Both the position numbers and the translations under genes were made by a program. A stretch of 49,491 bases of DNA, taken from Chloroflexota bacterium (GTDB lineage: Bacteria; Chloroflexota; Limnocylindria; Limnocylindrales; CSP1-4). This document shows, piece by piece, positions 20,371-28,868 of this stretch (position 1 is its first letter; every line of letters begins with the position of its first letter). The stretch covers positions 1 to 49,491 of the forward strand of contig JAFMJV010000020.1 of the NCBI GenBank assembly GCA_017853275.1, in the 5' to 3' direction. The notes under the pieces were generated by a model. That model did no database searches. It saw nothing but the letters and a program-made list of their open reading frames with translations, and was not told the origin of the DNA.

Positions 20371-22404
20371 TCAGTGGGCGGGCTCTCCATGGAGCTGCTC
20401 GTCCCGGCGGTAGGGGACGTTGACCACGACCGTGTGCGGCCGGCCGAGGAGACGCTGGCGGAGGAGGCGGGTGGACTGGTTGTAGAGGATCCGCTCCCAC
20501 CATCGCCGCGCCACGAACTCGGGGAGGACGACGAAGGTGATCGGATCCGGCTCGTCCGGGGGCCGCCCCACATCGAGGATGTCCAGGTAGGCGACGAAGG
20601 GCTCCGCGAGCGCGCGGTAGGGCGACTCGAGGAGGACGAGCGGCACGCCCGGGACCTGGCGCTCCCAGGTCCGGAGCAGGAGCGCGGAGGCCTCGGGGTC
20701 ATCGCTGACGAAGACGGCACGCACGTCCGGCGTGATCGAGCGCGCGACGTTCACCGCCTGGATGACGGCGCGGGTCACCCCCGCGACCGGGATGACCGCC
20801 CGCTCCTCGCGGATCGGTGGCTGCGCGACGTAGGCGGGACGCACGGCGAGCTGCTCCGCGGTCGCCCGGTACTGGCGGTGGACGAAGAGCATGACGAGGA
20901 CGATGACCGGCACGAGGACGAGGACGATCCAGGCTCCCGCCGTCAGCTTCACGGAGGCGACGACGACGAGGACGACGCCGGTCAGGATCGCGCCCGTGGC
21001 ATTCACCGTCATCCGCCACCACCAGCCGGGCTCCCGGCCGCGCAGCCAGTGAAGGACCATCCCCGACTGGCTGAGGGTGAAGCAGACGAAGACGCCCACG
21101 GAGTAGAGGGGGATGAGCGCGGTCGTGACGCCCCCGAAGGCGACCACGAGGAGCGCCGCCACCGCGGAGAGGAGGAGGACACCCCAGCTGTAGGCGAGCC
21201 GGTCGCCGCGGAAGGAGAGCTGGCGCGGCAGGTAGCCGTCCATGGCCAGGAGGGCGGTGAGGCGCGGGAACGCGTTGTAGCTCGTGTTCGCCGCGAGGAA
21301 GAGGATGAGCGCGGTGGAGACCTGGAAGAGGATGTAGAGCGGCGTCTCCCGGCCGAAGGCGATCTGGGCGACGAGCGCGATCACCGTCGGTCCGCCCGAG
21401 CCCTCCTCGGACGGGGTGAGCTGCCAGGCCTCCGCCACGAGGGTGATGCCCACGAAGAGGACGGCGAGCAGGACCGCCATGACCACGAGGGTGTTCGCCG
21501 CGTTCCGGCTCTCCGGCGGCCGGAAGGCGGGGACGCCGTTCGCGATCGCCTCGGTCCCCGTGAGGGCGACCGCCCCGCTCGCGAAGGCGCGCAGGACGAG
21601 GAAGATCCCGATCGCCTCGGTGCCCAGCGGCATCGCCTCCGGGTGGGCCGGCAGGGCGGCAGCGTCCCCGGCGAGCGCACGCCAGCCCCCGATCCCGATG
21701 ACCGCGAACGCCAGCCCCACGAAGAGGTAGGTCGGCACCGCGAAGGCGCGCCCGGCCTCGCGCAGGCCGCGCAGGTTGGCGAGCGTGATCAGGCCGATCG
21801 CCGCGAGCGCGATCTCGATGCGCAGGTCGTTGATGCCCGGGCTGATCGAGATCAGCTGCTCCACCGCGGATGAGGAGGAGACGGCGACCGTCATCACGTA
21901 GTCGATGAGGAGCGCCGCCGCCGCCACGAGACCGAGGAGCGGGCCCAGCTCGTGGCGTGCCACCGCATAGGCGCCGCCGCCGTTCGGGTAGGCGCGGCAG
22001 ACCTGGCGGTAGGAGATCGCGACGATCGCCAGGAGGATCGCGATCGCGATCGCGACCTCCAGGCTGAGGAGGAAGGCACCGGCCCCGGCCACCACGAGGA
22101 CGCGCAGGATCTCCTCGGTCGCGTAGGCGGAGGAGGAGATCGCGTCCGACGAGAAGATCGGGAGCGCGAGGCGCTTGGAGAGCCGCTCCTCGCCTTCCTC
22201 GGCGCTCGCCATCGGGCGGCCGAGGATCCATGCCTTGCCGCGTGCGACGGCTCGTCCGCTGGAGGATCGGGGCACGGACGCCGCCGGCTTTGCGACGAGG
22301 CGCCCCGGACCGTCGTAGCGGAAGTAGGTGGATTCGGGACGGTCGATGAGGACCCGTCTGTCACCCGGACGCCGTCCCCGGCGCGGGTGCCGTCCTTCGG
22401 TCAT
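20371..22404 (-). CDS. APC-superfamily permease with cytosolic C-terminal domain
   Basis: A 677-residue transporter. A basic cytosolic N-terminus (about 1-85) contains KAWILGRP. About 12 membrane helices follow, beginning after LPIFSSDAISSSAYATEE, which is typical of the actinobacterial KUP-like/APC permeases. The last about 160 residues form a soluble, USP-like alpha/beta domain ending in PHTVVVNVPYR. The substrate is unknown; amino acids or K+ are the usual candidates. The ATG at 22404 is preferred over the longer frame to 22512, because the upstream part overlaps the HPF gene and lacks family similarity. Confidence 0.85.
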   Translation of the reverse strand: MTEGRHPRRGRRPGDRRVLIDRPESTYFRYDGPGRLVAKPAASVPRSSSGRAVARGKAWILGRPMASAEEGEERLSKRLALPIFSSDAISSSAYATEEILRVLVVAGAGAFLLSLEVAIAIAILLAIVAISYRQVCRAYPNGGGAYAVARHELGPLLGLVAAAALLIDYVMTVAVSSSSAVEQLISISPGINDLRIEIALAAIGLITLANLRGLREAGRAFAVPTYLFVGLAFAVIGIGGWRALAGDAAALPAHPEAMPLGTEAIGIFLVLRAFASGAVALTGTEAIANGVPAFRPPESRNAANTLVVMAVLLAVLFVGITLVAEAWQLTPSEEGSGGPTVIALVAQIAFGRETPLYILFQVSTALILFLAANTSYNAFPRLTALLAMDGYLPRQLSFRGDRLAYSWGVLLLSAVAALLVVAFGGVTTALIPLYSVGVFVCFTLSQSGMVLHWLRGREPGWWWRMTVNATGAILTGVVLVVVASVKLTAGAWIVLVLVPVIVLVMLFVHRQYRATAEQLAVRPAYVAQPPIREERAVIPVAGVTRAVIQAVNVARSITPDVRAVFVSDDPEASALLLRTWERQVPGVPLVLLESPYRALAEPFVAYLDILDVGRPPDEPDPITFVVLPEFVARRWWERILYNQSTRLLRQRLLGRPHTVVVNVPYRRDEQLHGEPAH

Positions 22405-22427
22405 CCCGCGACCGGTCGGTGTGGCAT
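22401..22427 (-). other. Eight-codon mini-ORF overlapping the APC permease start
   Basis: ATG at 22427 opens MPHRPVAG and its TGA overlaps the permease ATG (ATGA, 22404-22401). It sits 9 nt after a TAGGGT element, so it could be a leaderless leader peptide coupled to the permease. Confidence 0.35.
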
Positions 22428-22436
22428 CGCAGCGTG

Positions 22437-22442
22437 ACCCTA
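22437..22442 (-). promoter_or_regulatory. Candidate -10 element TAGGGT for the APC permease
   Basis: On the minus strand, TAGGGT lies 9 nt before the mini-ORF ATG at 22427 and 32 nt before the permease ATG. It keeps only the TA and final T of the -10 consensus. Confidence 0.3.
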
Positions 22443-22492
22443 CACCCGGGCGGGCCGGAGCGCACGCATCCGCGGCCGTGGCAGCCTGCGGA

Positions 22493-22840
22493 TCATCCCG
22501 GCGTGGCGCCACCCCCCGGCTTCCGCGGGGGGCTGCGGTGCAGGTCGCGTGGCTTCTCGTGGAGCGCCACCGCCAGCCGCTCGGCGTGGTCGACCGCCTC
22601 GTCCGTGGCGGCCCGCCAGCTCGCGGCGTGCGCCACCGCCCGCAGTGGACGTCCGTCCACCCAGAGCGAGAGCTCCACGATCCGCGACTCCTCCGCGTTC
22701 CGGTGGTGCTCCAGACCGAGCTCCGCGACCGCGTCCGTCCGGTCGTCCAGGATCCGCTCCAGGCGATGGAGCTTCTCCTCCACGTAGCGGCGATCGAGCT
22801 CGGTGACGTCGAGGTTCCGGCCCTTCACGATCGTCCTCAC
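22493..22840 (-). CDS. Ribosome hibernation promoting factor (short HPF/RaiA type)
   Basis: A 115-residue protein with the beta-alpha-beta-beta-beta-alpha fold pattern of the S30AE family. It starts with IVKGRNLDVTELDRRYVEEKL, continues with VELSLWVDGRPLRAVA, and ends with a helix AATDEAVDHAERLAVAL. The C-terminal dimerisation domain of long HPF is missing. The last 20 residues are Pro/Gly-rich. A perfect ribosome-binding site AGGAGGTGA precedes the GTG start. Such proteins block the decoding centre of idle ribosomes. Confidence 0.85.
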   Translation of the reverse strand: MRTIVKGRNLDVTELDRRYVEEKLHRLERILDDRTDAVAELGLEHHRNAEESRIVELSLWVDGRPLRAVAHAASWRAATDEAVDHAERLAVALHEKPRDLHRSPPRKPGGGATPG

Positions 22841-22942
22841 CGTTCACCTCCTGGCTATGGACCGATCGTGGCACCCGCCCTCCTCTGCGGCATCGTGCCG
22901 ACGGGACCCTCCGCGGGGGCCGGACGGACGAGCCGTGGCGCC

Positions 22943-23596
22943 TCACATCTCCCGGGCGACGGCGATCGCGGCGACCGCCGCTGCCCCCGCGTCCAGGAGG
23001 ACGCCCGCGCAGCCGGAGAGGGTGGCGCCCGTGGTCACGATGTCATCCACGAGGAGGATCCGCGCCCCCGCGACCCGTGACGCGGCCCCCTCCCGGATGC
23101 GGAAGGCACCCACGAGCGTGCTGGCCCGCGCTTCCCGGCCCTGGTCGTGGAGGGCGAGCGTCTGCGTGGTCCGCTCGAGGAGCTCCGCTGCGGGCCGCCC
23201 GATCCCGCGCCCCAGCTCCCGTGCCAGCTCCGCGGCCTGGTCATAGCCGCGCTCCCTGCGACGGGCCGCGTGGACCGGCGCCGGGATGACGAGATCGACC
23301 GCGATCCCCGCCGCCCGCCAGCGCGCCGCGAGCGCGGCCCCGAGCGGCCCGGCGAGCCGGCGCTCCCCGCGGTACTTCAGGGCGTGGAGCGCGTCACGGA
23401 CCGGGCCCCCGAACCGGGCGCACCACTCCAGATGGATGAGCCCCGGCGGAAGCGGGGCATCGAGACCGATCGGGATCCCGGGTGGCTCCGCCAGCCGGCG
23501 CGCGAGCGGACGCGCACACGGCCCACACAGGAGCTCACCTTCCCGCCCGCAGCCCGGACAGCGCGGCGGGAGGAGGAGGTCGAGGAGCGCATGCAC
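22943..23596 (-). CDS. ComF-family phosphoribosyltransferase-like protein
   Basis: A 217-residue protein with a GTG start. The N-terminal zinc-ribbon cysteines are CPGC (about 14-17) and CGPC (about 24-27). The ComF middle block HALKYRGERRLA and the RRRERGYDQAAELA stretch follow. The PRPP-binding loop is ILLVDDIVTTGATL at about 178-191. In competent bacteria ComF helps take up single-stranded DNA, but many non-competent species carry it. No other competence gene lies nearby. It is divergent from the GT87 gene. Confidence 0.88.
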   Translation of the reverse strand: MHALLDLLLPPRCPGCGREGELLCGPCARPLARRLAEPPGIPIGLDAPLPPGLIHLEWCARFGGPVRDALHALKYRGERRLAGPLGAALAARWRAAGIAVDLVIPAPVHAARRRERGYDQAAELARELGRGIGRPAAELLERTTQTLALHDQGREARASTLVGAFRIREGAASRVAGARILLVDDIVTTGATLSGCAGVLLDAGAAAVAAIAVAREM

Positions 23597-23602
23597 GGGG
23601 CG

Positions 23603-23608
23603 ATGATG
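23603..23608 (-). promoter_or_regulatory. Possible leaderless -10 element CATCAT for comF-like gene
   Basis: On the minus strand, CATCAT lies 6 nt before the GTG at 23596. It is weaker than the other elements here, lacking the first T, but has the same spacing. Confidence 0.3.
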
Positions 23609-23631
23609 GCGGCCGGCGCTTCACCGGCCGG

Positions 23632-23637
23632 TATCAT
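23632..23637 (+). promoter_or_regulatory. Leaderless -10 element TATCAT for the GT87 gene
   Basis: TATCAT lies 7 nt before the ATG at 23645. The two divergent start codons (23596 and 23645) are only 48 nt apart, so the two transcripts share one compact promoter region. Confidence 0.5.
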
Positions 23638-23644
23638 CCTGTGG

Positions 23645-24775
23645 ATGGAGCACGCCGGCCGGATCCGCAGCGCGCGCCTCCCGCTCGCTCTCGGCCTCGC
23701 GATCGCCGGTGTCGCCTTCCTCGTCCTCGCGGCCTTCGCTCTCGACCGGACCCGCGGCTGGGGCTTCGATGTGGAGGCCTACCTGTGGGCCGCCCAGCGC
23801 GTCTCCCTCGGGGAGTCGCCCTACTGGGAGTACACCCTGGAGGGCCCCTTCAACCCCGGGCCGTGGGGGCTCTACCTCTATGCGCCGCCGCTCGCGGTCG
23901 GCTTCGTGCCGCTCGCCGGGCTCAGCCAGCCGGTCGCGATCCTCGCCTGGTATCTCCTGCGGGTCGGCCTCCTCGCCCTCGGCTGCTGGGCGCTCCCCGT
24001 CCGGCCCGCGGTCCGGCTCCTCGTCCTCGCGGTCGGGGCGGTCAGCCAGCCGGTCATCGTGGACCTCGTCCTCGGCAACGTGAGCGTCCTCGTCTTCTTC
24101 CTCCTCGCCCTCGTCTGGCGCGGCCTGGATCGTCCCTGGGGCGCGATCCCCCTCGCGCTCGCCCTCTCGATCCGCCCGACGCTCGGGATCGTCCTCCTCT
24201 GGTCGCTCATCCGCCGCCGGCTGCGCGTGGTCGCCGCCACCCTTCTTGCCGGCCTCGTGCTCGTCCTCGTCACGATCCCGGTCGTGGGGTTCGCGGGCTA
24301 CCTGGACTGGCTGACGGTCCTCGGGAACGTCTCGCAGGTCGCGGGCGTCTCGCACAACCTCGATCTCGCCTCCACCCTCCTGCGGCTCGATCTCGCGCCC
24401 GAGGTCGCCACCGCGGGGCTCTACGCGGGCTACCTCATCGCGATCGTGGCCGTCCTCCTCAGCCTGCGCCGGGACCGCGACACCTCGTTCATCGTCACGA
24501 CGATGGCGACCCTCCTCCTTGCGCCCCTCCTCTGGGACCACTACCTCGTGGCGCTCCTCCTTCCCGCCGCCTTCCTCGCCGAGCGGGGTCGAACGTGGGG
24601 GCTGGCGCTCCCCCTCCTCGCCTGGCTTCCTGCCCCGCTCATCCCGATCGTCGCGATCGCCGCGACCCTCCTGCCCTTCCTCGGGGACGGCGCCGGGCGC
24701 CCGGGGAGCCCCGGCGCGGCCCCCGCGGTCGACCGGCCGTGGCGCCTCCTCCGCGGAGCCCGGCCCGCCGCCTGA
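23645..24775 (+). CDS. GT87-family (DUF2029) membrane glycosyltransferase
   Basis: A 376-residue protein with about ten membrane helices. The first extracytoplasmic loop (about residues 37-75) has the family's GFDVEAYLWAAQRVSLGESP region with an Asp after helix 1, and the WEYTLEGPFNPGPWG stretch. Members use polyprenyl-phosphate sugars as donors, like PimE or AftC-type mannosyl- and arabinosyltransferases; the substrate here is unknown. The ATG at 23645 is chosen over the frame extending into the comF region, supported by the adjacent -10. Confidence 0.8.
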   Translation: MEHAGRIRSARLPLALGLAIAGVAFLVLAAFALDRTRGWGFDVEAYLWAAQRVSLGESPYWEYTLEGPFNPGPWGLYLYAPPLAVGFVPLAGLSQPVAILAWYLLRVGLLALGCWALPVRPAVRLLVLAVGAVSQPVIVDLVLGNVSVLVFFLLALVWRGLDRPWGAIPLALALSIRPTLGIVLLWSLIRRRLRVVAATLLAGLVLVLVTIPVVGFAGYLDWLTVLGNVSQVAGVSHNLDLASTLLRLDLAPEVATAGLYAGYLIAIVAVLLSLRRDRDTSFIVTTMATLLLAPLLWDHYLVALLLPAAFLAERGRTWGLALPLLAWLPAPLIPIVAIAATLLPFLGDGAGRPGSPGAAPAVDRPWRLLRGARPAA

Positions 24776-24805
24776 GGCCTCCTTCCGGACCGGTCCCGGA
24801 GCAGG

Positions 24806-24838
24806 GTTGACGGCTCGTTAACACCCGGTTGACCCCGG
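24806..24838 (+). promoter_or_regulatory. Candidate Pho box: three 11-nt direct repeats
   Basis: GTTGACGGCTC (24806-24816), GTTAACACCCG (24817-24827) and GTTGACCCCGG (24828-24838) are three head-to-tail 11-nt units sharing GTTRAC. An 11-nt direct repeat is the known layout of PhoB/PhoP binding boxes, for example in Streptomyces and Bacillus. They lie 51 nt before a phosphate-transporter start codon. Control by phosphate starvation is inferred. Confidence 0.55.
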
Positions 24839-24856
24839 CCGGGAGGATTCAGGGGG

Positions 24857-24892
24857 ATGACCCTCCTCCAGCGAGCGGAGGTCGCCCGATGA
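24857..24892 (+). other. Eleven-codon mini-ORF overlapping the Na/Pi transporter start
   Basis: ATG at 24857 opens MTLLQRAEVAR and its TGA overlaps the transporter ATG (ATGA, 24889-24892). GGGAGG and AGGGGG lie directly upstream of it, and the transporter's own GGAGG (24877-24881) is inside it. It is a possible coupled leader peptide. Confidence 0.35.
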
Positions 24893-26547
24893 CCGGGACC
24901 GACCCGCTCGGCGACAGCCTCGCGCTCCTCCCCGCCTTCCTCGCGGGGCTCGTCTTCTTCTTCCTCGGCCTCGACCGCGTGAAGGGGAGCCTGCGGGGCG
25001 TTGCGAGCCGGGGCGCCCGGCGTCGTGCGGCGGCGATCGTCTCCTCCCCGGTCCGCGCCGCCGGGCTCGGGATGGCCGTGGGTGCTCTGACGCAGAGTGC
25101 GACCGCGGTCTCGTTCATCGTCGCGGGGCTCGTCTCCGCCGGGCTCGTGACCATCCGGCGGGCGCTCACGATCGTCGCGTGGGCGAACCCGGGGACGGCC
25201 CTCCTCCCCTTCCTCGCCGCGGTCGATCTCACGCTCGCCACCCTGTGGCTGATCGGCATCGTCGGGCTCGCCCTCCGCAGCCGCCGGATCGCCGGCTCGG
25301 GTGCCCTCCTCGGGGCGCTCTTCGGGATCGGCCTCCTCCTCTTCGGCCTCATCCAGCTGAAGGCGGCCGCTGCCCCGATCCAGGAGGCACCCTGGTTCGG
25401 CTCCTTCGCGGCGCTCCTTGCCGGGCCGCTCCCGATCGCCTTCGCGATCGGCGCCCTCCTCCGGGTCGCGATCCAGTCCTCGAGCGGGATCGCGGTCATC
25501 GTCATCGTCCTGTGCGGTCAGTCGGTCCTCGACGTCGAGCACGCCCTGATGACGATCCACGGCACCGGGATCGGGATCGGCCTCACCGTCCTTCTCCTCG
25601 CCCGGACGCTCCGCGGCGAGGCGCTCCGCGTGGCCTGGTGGCAGGCCCTCCTCAACGCGATCGCCGCGACGATCCTCGGCGCCTGGCTCCTGATCGCCTC
25701 CCTGACCGACATCCCGTCCCTCGTCACGATCCTCGCCGGGACCGGGCTTCCGGTCGAGAGCCAGCTCGCGCTGGCCTTCCTCCTCCAGATGCTCCTCTGC
25801 CCCCTCGTGGCGGTGCTCATCGGTGCCCGCGGGCCCGCGATCCTCACCCGCCTCGTTCCGGAGAGCGCCGAGGACGAGCTTGCCCGGCCCCGCTACCTGG
25901 ACGAGAGCGCGCTCGATCTCCCCGATCTCGGGCTCGAGCTCGCAGCCCGGGAGCAGCTCCGGATCGTGGGTGCGCTGCCCGCCCTGCTCGATCCGGGCCG
26001 GACCGACCTTGGTGCCCGCTCCGGCCTCGATGCCCGCGAGGTCCGGCCTGCCCTGGAGGCCCTCTGCCGCGAGGTGGAGGGCTTCGTCGCCGATCTCGTC
26101 CGCCGCAACGGGGGCGACCTCCCGGCTGCGGGGCTCCTCGAGATCGGAAGCCGCCAGCGCTCGATCGGCGAGCTCGTGGAGACGATCGGCGACCTGGGCC
26201 GGGAAGCCGCCCCGCGGGACGGGGTGGAGACGCCGCCGCTCGCGGCGGCCTGCGTGGAGGCCGCGGACCTCGTCCTCCACATCCTCGCGGACGTCCTGCG
26301 CTCCGGCGACCCGGACGACCGGAGCCTCCTCCTCGCCCTGACCACCGACCGCGGGGACCAGCTGGAGGCGATCCGTGCCCAGGCTGCGGGCGTCCGCGAT
26401 GCGGACGCCGCGGAGCAGGCCCGGGAGCTCTACCTCATCTCCCTCCTCGAGCGAAGCGCCTGGCTCGTTCGCCGGATCGCCCAGCAGGCTCCGGCGGGGC
26501 AGGCGTCCGCCGCCGGACCGGTCCCGGCCACCGGCGAGGCCCGCTAG
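24889..26547 (+). CDS. Na+/phosphate cotransporter with C-terminal PhoU-like domain
   Basis: A 552-residue protein from the ATG at 24889, with GGAGG 7 nt upstream. Two inverted Na_Pi_cotrans repeats carry the diagnostic motifs Q69-S-A-T-A and Q196-S-S-S-G in about eight membrane helices (to about residue 330). The rest is a soluble helical domain of the PhoU-like type, as in bacterial NptA/YjbB-like proteins. It either imports phosphate with Na+ or, like E. coli YjbB, exports it. The three repeats upstream suggest phosphate control. Its TAG stop shares the palindrome CTAG with the convergent DUF192 stop. Confidence 0.88.
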   Translation: MTGTDPLGDSLALLPAFLAGLVFFFLGLDRVKGSLRGVASRGARRRAAAIVSSPVRAAGLGMAVGALTQSATAVSFIVAGLVSAGLVTIRRALTIVAWANPGTALLPFLAAVDLTLATLWLIGIVGLALRSRRIAGSGALLGALFGIGLLLFGLIQLKAAAAPIQEAPWFGSFAALLAGPLPIAFAIGALLRVAIQSSSGIAVIVIVLCGQSVLDVEHALMTIHGTGIGIGLTVLLLARTLRGEALRVAWWQALLNAIAATILGAWLLIASLTDIPSLVTILAGTGLPVESQLALAFLLQMLLCPLVAVLIGARGPAILTRLVPESAEDELARPRYLDESALDLPDLGLELAAREQLRIVGALPALLDPGRTDLGARSGLDAREVRPALEALCREVEGFVADLVRRNGGDLPAAGLLEIGSRQRSIGELVETIGDLGREAAPRDGVETPPLAAACVEAADLVLHILADVLRSGDPDDRSLLLALTTDRGDQLEAIRAQAAGVRDADAAEQARELYLISLLERSAWLVRRIAQQAPAGQASAAGPVPATGEAR

Positions 26548-26921
26548 GGGTCGAGCCGGACCCGGGAGCCCACCGCGAGACCCGCCGCGGCGATCGTCCC
26601 GGCCGGGAGCTCCACGACGCCCTGGGCGCCGCGCACGAGGAGGACGAGGCCGCGCCACGGTGGCAGCGCATGGCGGACCGCGAGGACCGGACGCTCGCCG
26701 GCAGGGTCCGCCGGGCCCACGAAGAGGGCATCGATCGGGAAGCGCATGAAGAGCATGTGGATCCCCGTGTCCGGCAGGTAGAGCCCTTCTCCGGCGGGGA
26801 GCTCCGCCCGTCCCATGAGCCCCCGGAAGCGGCTCCAGAAGCCCATCCCGAGGACGACCCGCTCCGCGATCGTGCCGCCGCTCGCGGCGTCGCGGAGGAC
26901 CGCGGTCCGCGCCTCGGTCAC
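26544..26921 (-). CDS. DUF192 family protein
   Basis: A 125-residue DUF192 protein. The early RFRGLMGRAELPAGEGLYL block, GIHMLFMRFPIDALFV and the late ELPAGTIAAAGLAVGSRV are family hallmarks. There is no clear signal peptide. The start overlaps the tadC stop by ATGA (26921-26918), so it is the last gene of the Tad operon. A DUF192 gene at this place hints at a link with pilus assembly, but the family function is unknown. It ends in a CTAG shared with the opposite gene. Confidence 0.85.
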   Translation of the reverse strand: MTEARTAVLRDAASGGTIAERVVLGMGFWSRFRGLMGRAELPAGEGLYLPDTGIHMLFMRFPIDALFVGPADPAGERPVLAVRHALPPWRGLVLLVRGAQGVVELPAGTIAAAGLAVGSRVRLDP

Positions 26922-27844
26922 AGGCCTCCCTGGCCCATGTTGTTGGCGATGAGGATGAGCGCGGGCCCGAGGATGACGATGAAGAGCGACGGGAAGATGC
27001 AGCCCACGAGCGGGAACATCATCTTGATCGGGGCCTTGGCGGCGGCCTCCTCGGCGCGCTGGCGGCGCTCGATGCGCAGCTGCTCGGACTGGACCACGAG
27101 CACCTTGCTGATCGCCACGCCGAGCTGCTCGGCCTGGATGATCGCGGCGATGAAGGCGGAGAGCGCGGGGACCTCCGTGCGGTCCGCGAGGTCACGCAGC
27201 GCATCCCGCCGCGGCTTCCCCATCCGGACCTCGCTGAGGACACGCCGGAACTCCTCCGCCAGCGGTCCCTTGGACTTCTCCACCACCTTCTGGAGCGCGG
27301 CATCGAAGCCGAGGCCGGCGCGCACGGAGATCGTGAGCAGGTCCAGCGTGTCCGGGACGGCGAGGAGGACCGCCTTGCGGCGCCCCTTGATCCGCCGCGT
27401 GAGCCAGAACTCCGGGGCGAGGAAGCCGAGGACGAGCCCGCCGATCGTGGCCACGATCCCGAACGACGCGTTCCCGAGCACGATGACGAAGAGGAGGAAG
27501 GCTCCGGCGGAGACGAGGAGCGCCATGACGACCTTGAAGCCGAGGAACTCCACGGTGCGCATCCCGGCCGGATAGCCCGCCATGAGGAGGCGCCGTTCCG
27601 TGCGGCTCACCTTCTTCTCGCTCGTCATCTTCCGGCCCACGCCGGAGAGACGGCGGGTGAGGGGCCGGAGCGTCCGGTCGAAGAGCGGCTTCTGGAGCTC
27701 GATCTCCTCCACGGAGCGGACCCGGCGGTCGATGCCCACCGTATCCAGCCGCTGCTGGACGCTGCCACCGCGCGACGCGAGCGCCACGAAGATGAGGAGG
27801 ACGCCGAGTCCGGCGGCGATCGCCGCGATCAGCTGGGTATCCAC
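26918..27844 (-). CDS. tadC: Tad pilus inner-membrane platform protein TadC
   Basis: A 308-residue type II secretion F-domain protein. It has an N-terminal helix (about 6-24), a basic cytosolic loop, two helices near 95-140, the T2SSF domain (about 155-285) and a C-terminal helix ending in NNMGQGGL. With TadB it should form the platform that the CpaF motor acts on. It starts one base after the tadB stop. Confidence 0.9.
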   Translation of the reverse strand: MDTQLIAAIAAGLGVLLIFVALASRGGSVQQRLDTVGIDRRVRSVEEIELQKPLFDRTLRPLTRRLSGVGRKMTSEKKVSRTERRLLMAGYPAGMRTVEFLGFKVVMALLVSAGAFLLFVIVLGNASFGIVATIGGLVLGFLAPEFWLTRRIKGRRKAVLLAVPDTLDLLTISVRAGLGFDAALQKVVEKSKGPLAEEFRRVLSEVRMGKPRRDALRDLADRTEVPALSAFIAAIIQAEQLGVAISKVLVVQSEQLRIERRQRAEEAAAKAPIKMMFPLVGCIFPSLFIVILGPALILIANNMGQGGL

Positions 27845-27845
27845 C

Positions 27846-28859
27846 TCAGACCTGGATATCCACGATCTTGCGGATGATCATGAAGCCGATCGCCATGAAG
27901 ATGCCGCCCGCGATGAGGATGACGACCCCCATCGGGAGCCCGAAGAGCTCCGGCGGCTTCATGAACATCGGCTCCATGAACTTGGGGGCGATGAGGGTGA
28001 GGACCCCGAGGAGGCCCACGGGGAGGAGCGCCACCACGTAGCCGGACATCCGCTGCTGCGCCGTGAGCGTCTTGATCTCGCCCTTGATCCGGATCCGCTC
28101 GCGGATCGTGAAGGCGATCGAATCGAGGATCTCGGCGAGGTTGCCGCCCACCTGGTACTGGATGCTGATCGCCACGGTCATCAGCTCCAGGTCCTCCGAG
28201 CGCACGCGCCGGACCATGTTGTTCAGCGCCTGCTCGAAGGGGAGGCCGAGGTTCACCTCGCGCACCACCCGCGCGAACTCCGTGGAGATCGGCGGCTGGG
28301 TCTCCCGCGTCACCATCTCCACCGCCTGGAGGAAGGACGAGCCCGAGCGGAGCGCGTTCGCGATGAGGGTGATCGTGTCCGCGAGCGCGGCGTTGAAGGC
28401 CTTCAGGCGGCTCCCCTGCCGCCGCCCCAGCCAGAAGCCCGGCAGCCACCAGCCGAGGATCGCGGCCACGACCCACGCCGCGGGGCTGGAGAGCGAGGGG
28501 AGGGCGGTCTGGCCGAGGAGGAAGGCGAGCGCGGGGAGGCCGGCGAGGATCCCGATGCGCAGGGCGATGAACTCACCCGGCTTCAGGGAGACGTCCGCGC
28601 GGGCGAGGTCGCGGGCGAGGCTCGCCGCAAAGCCCTGGCGGTCCACGATCCGGTTGAAGCCCTGGACGGTCCGCGAGCGGTCCAGCGTCTCGCGCAGGTC
28701 CGGTGCCGCTTCCGCGTCCTCCGCCTTCGCCCGCGCCCCGCCGCCGTAGCCGCCGAGCCGGTCGCCGATCGTGCTCGCCCGGCGCGGTCCCGCGACCGCC
28801 ATGACGATGAGGAGGACGCCGAGCCCGGCGCAGATCGCGGCGATGAGGGTGGGTGACAT
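27846..28859 (-). CDS. tadB: Tad pilus inner-membrane platform protein TadB
   Basis: A 337-residue T2SSF protein. It has an N-terminal helix (about 5-23), two helices at about 90-130 and the F-domain with LRSGSSFLQAVEMVTRETQPP, FEQALNNMVRR and GGNLAEILDSIAFTIRER. Two C-terminal helices close it. It resembles TadC at the extreme N-terminus (LIAAI-AGLGVLLI in both), which suggests an old duplication. It is located 9 nt after cpaF. Confidence 0.9.
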   Translation of the reverse strand: MSPTLIAAICAGLGVLLIVMAVAGPRRASTIGDRLGGYGGGARAKAEDAEAAPDLRETLDRSRTVQGFNRIVDRQGFAASLARDLARADVSLKPGEFIALRIGILAGLPALAFLLGQTALPSLSSPAAWVVAAILGWWLPGFWLGRRQGSRLKAFNAALADTITLIANALRSGSSFLQAVEMVTRETQPPISTEFARVVREVNLGLPFEQALNNMVRRVRSEDLELMTVAISIQYQVGGNLAEILDSIAFTIRERIRIKGEIKTLTAQQRMSGYVVALLPVGLLGVLTLIAPKFMEPMFMKPPELFGLPMGVVILIAGGIFMAIGFMIIRKIVDIQV

Positions 28860-28868
28860 CGGCGGAGC

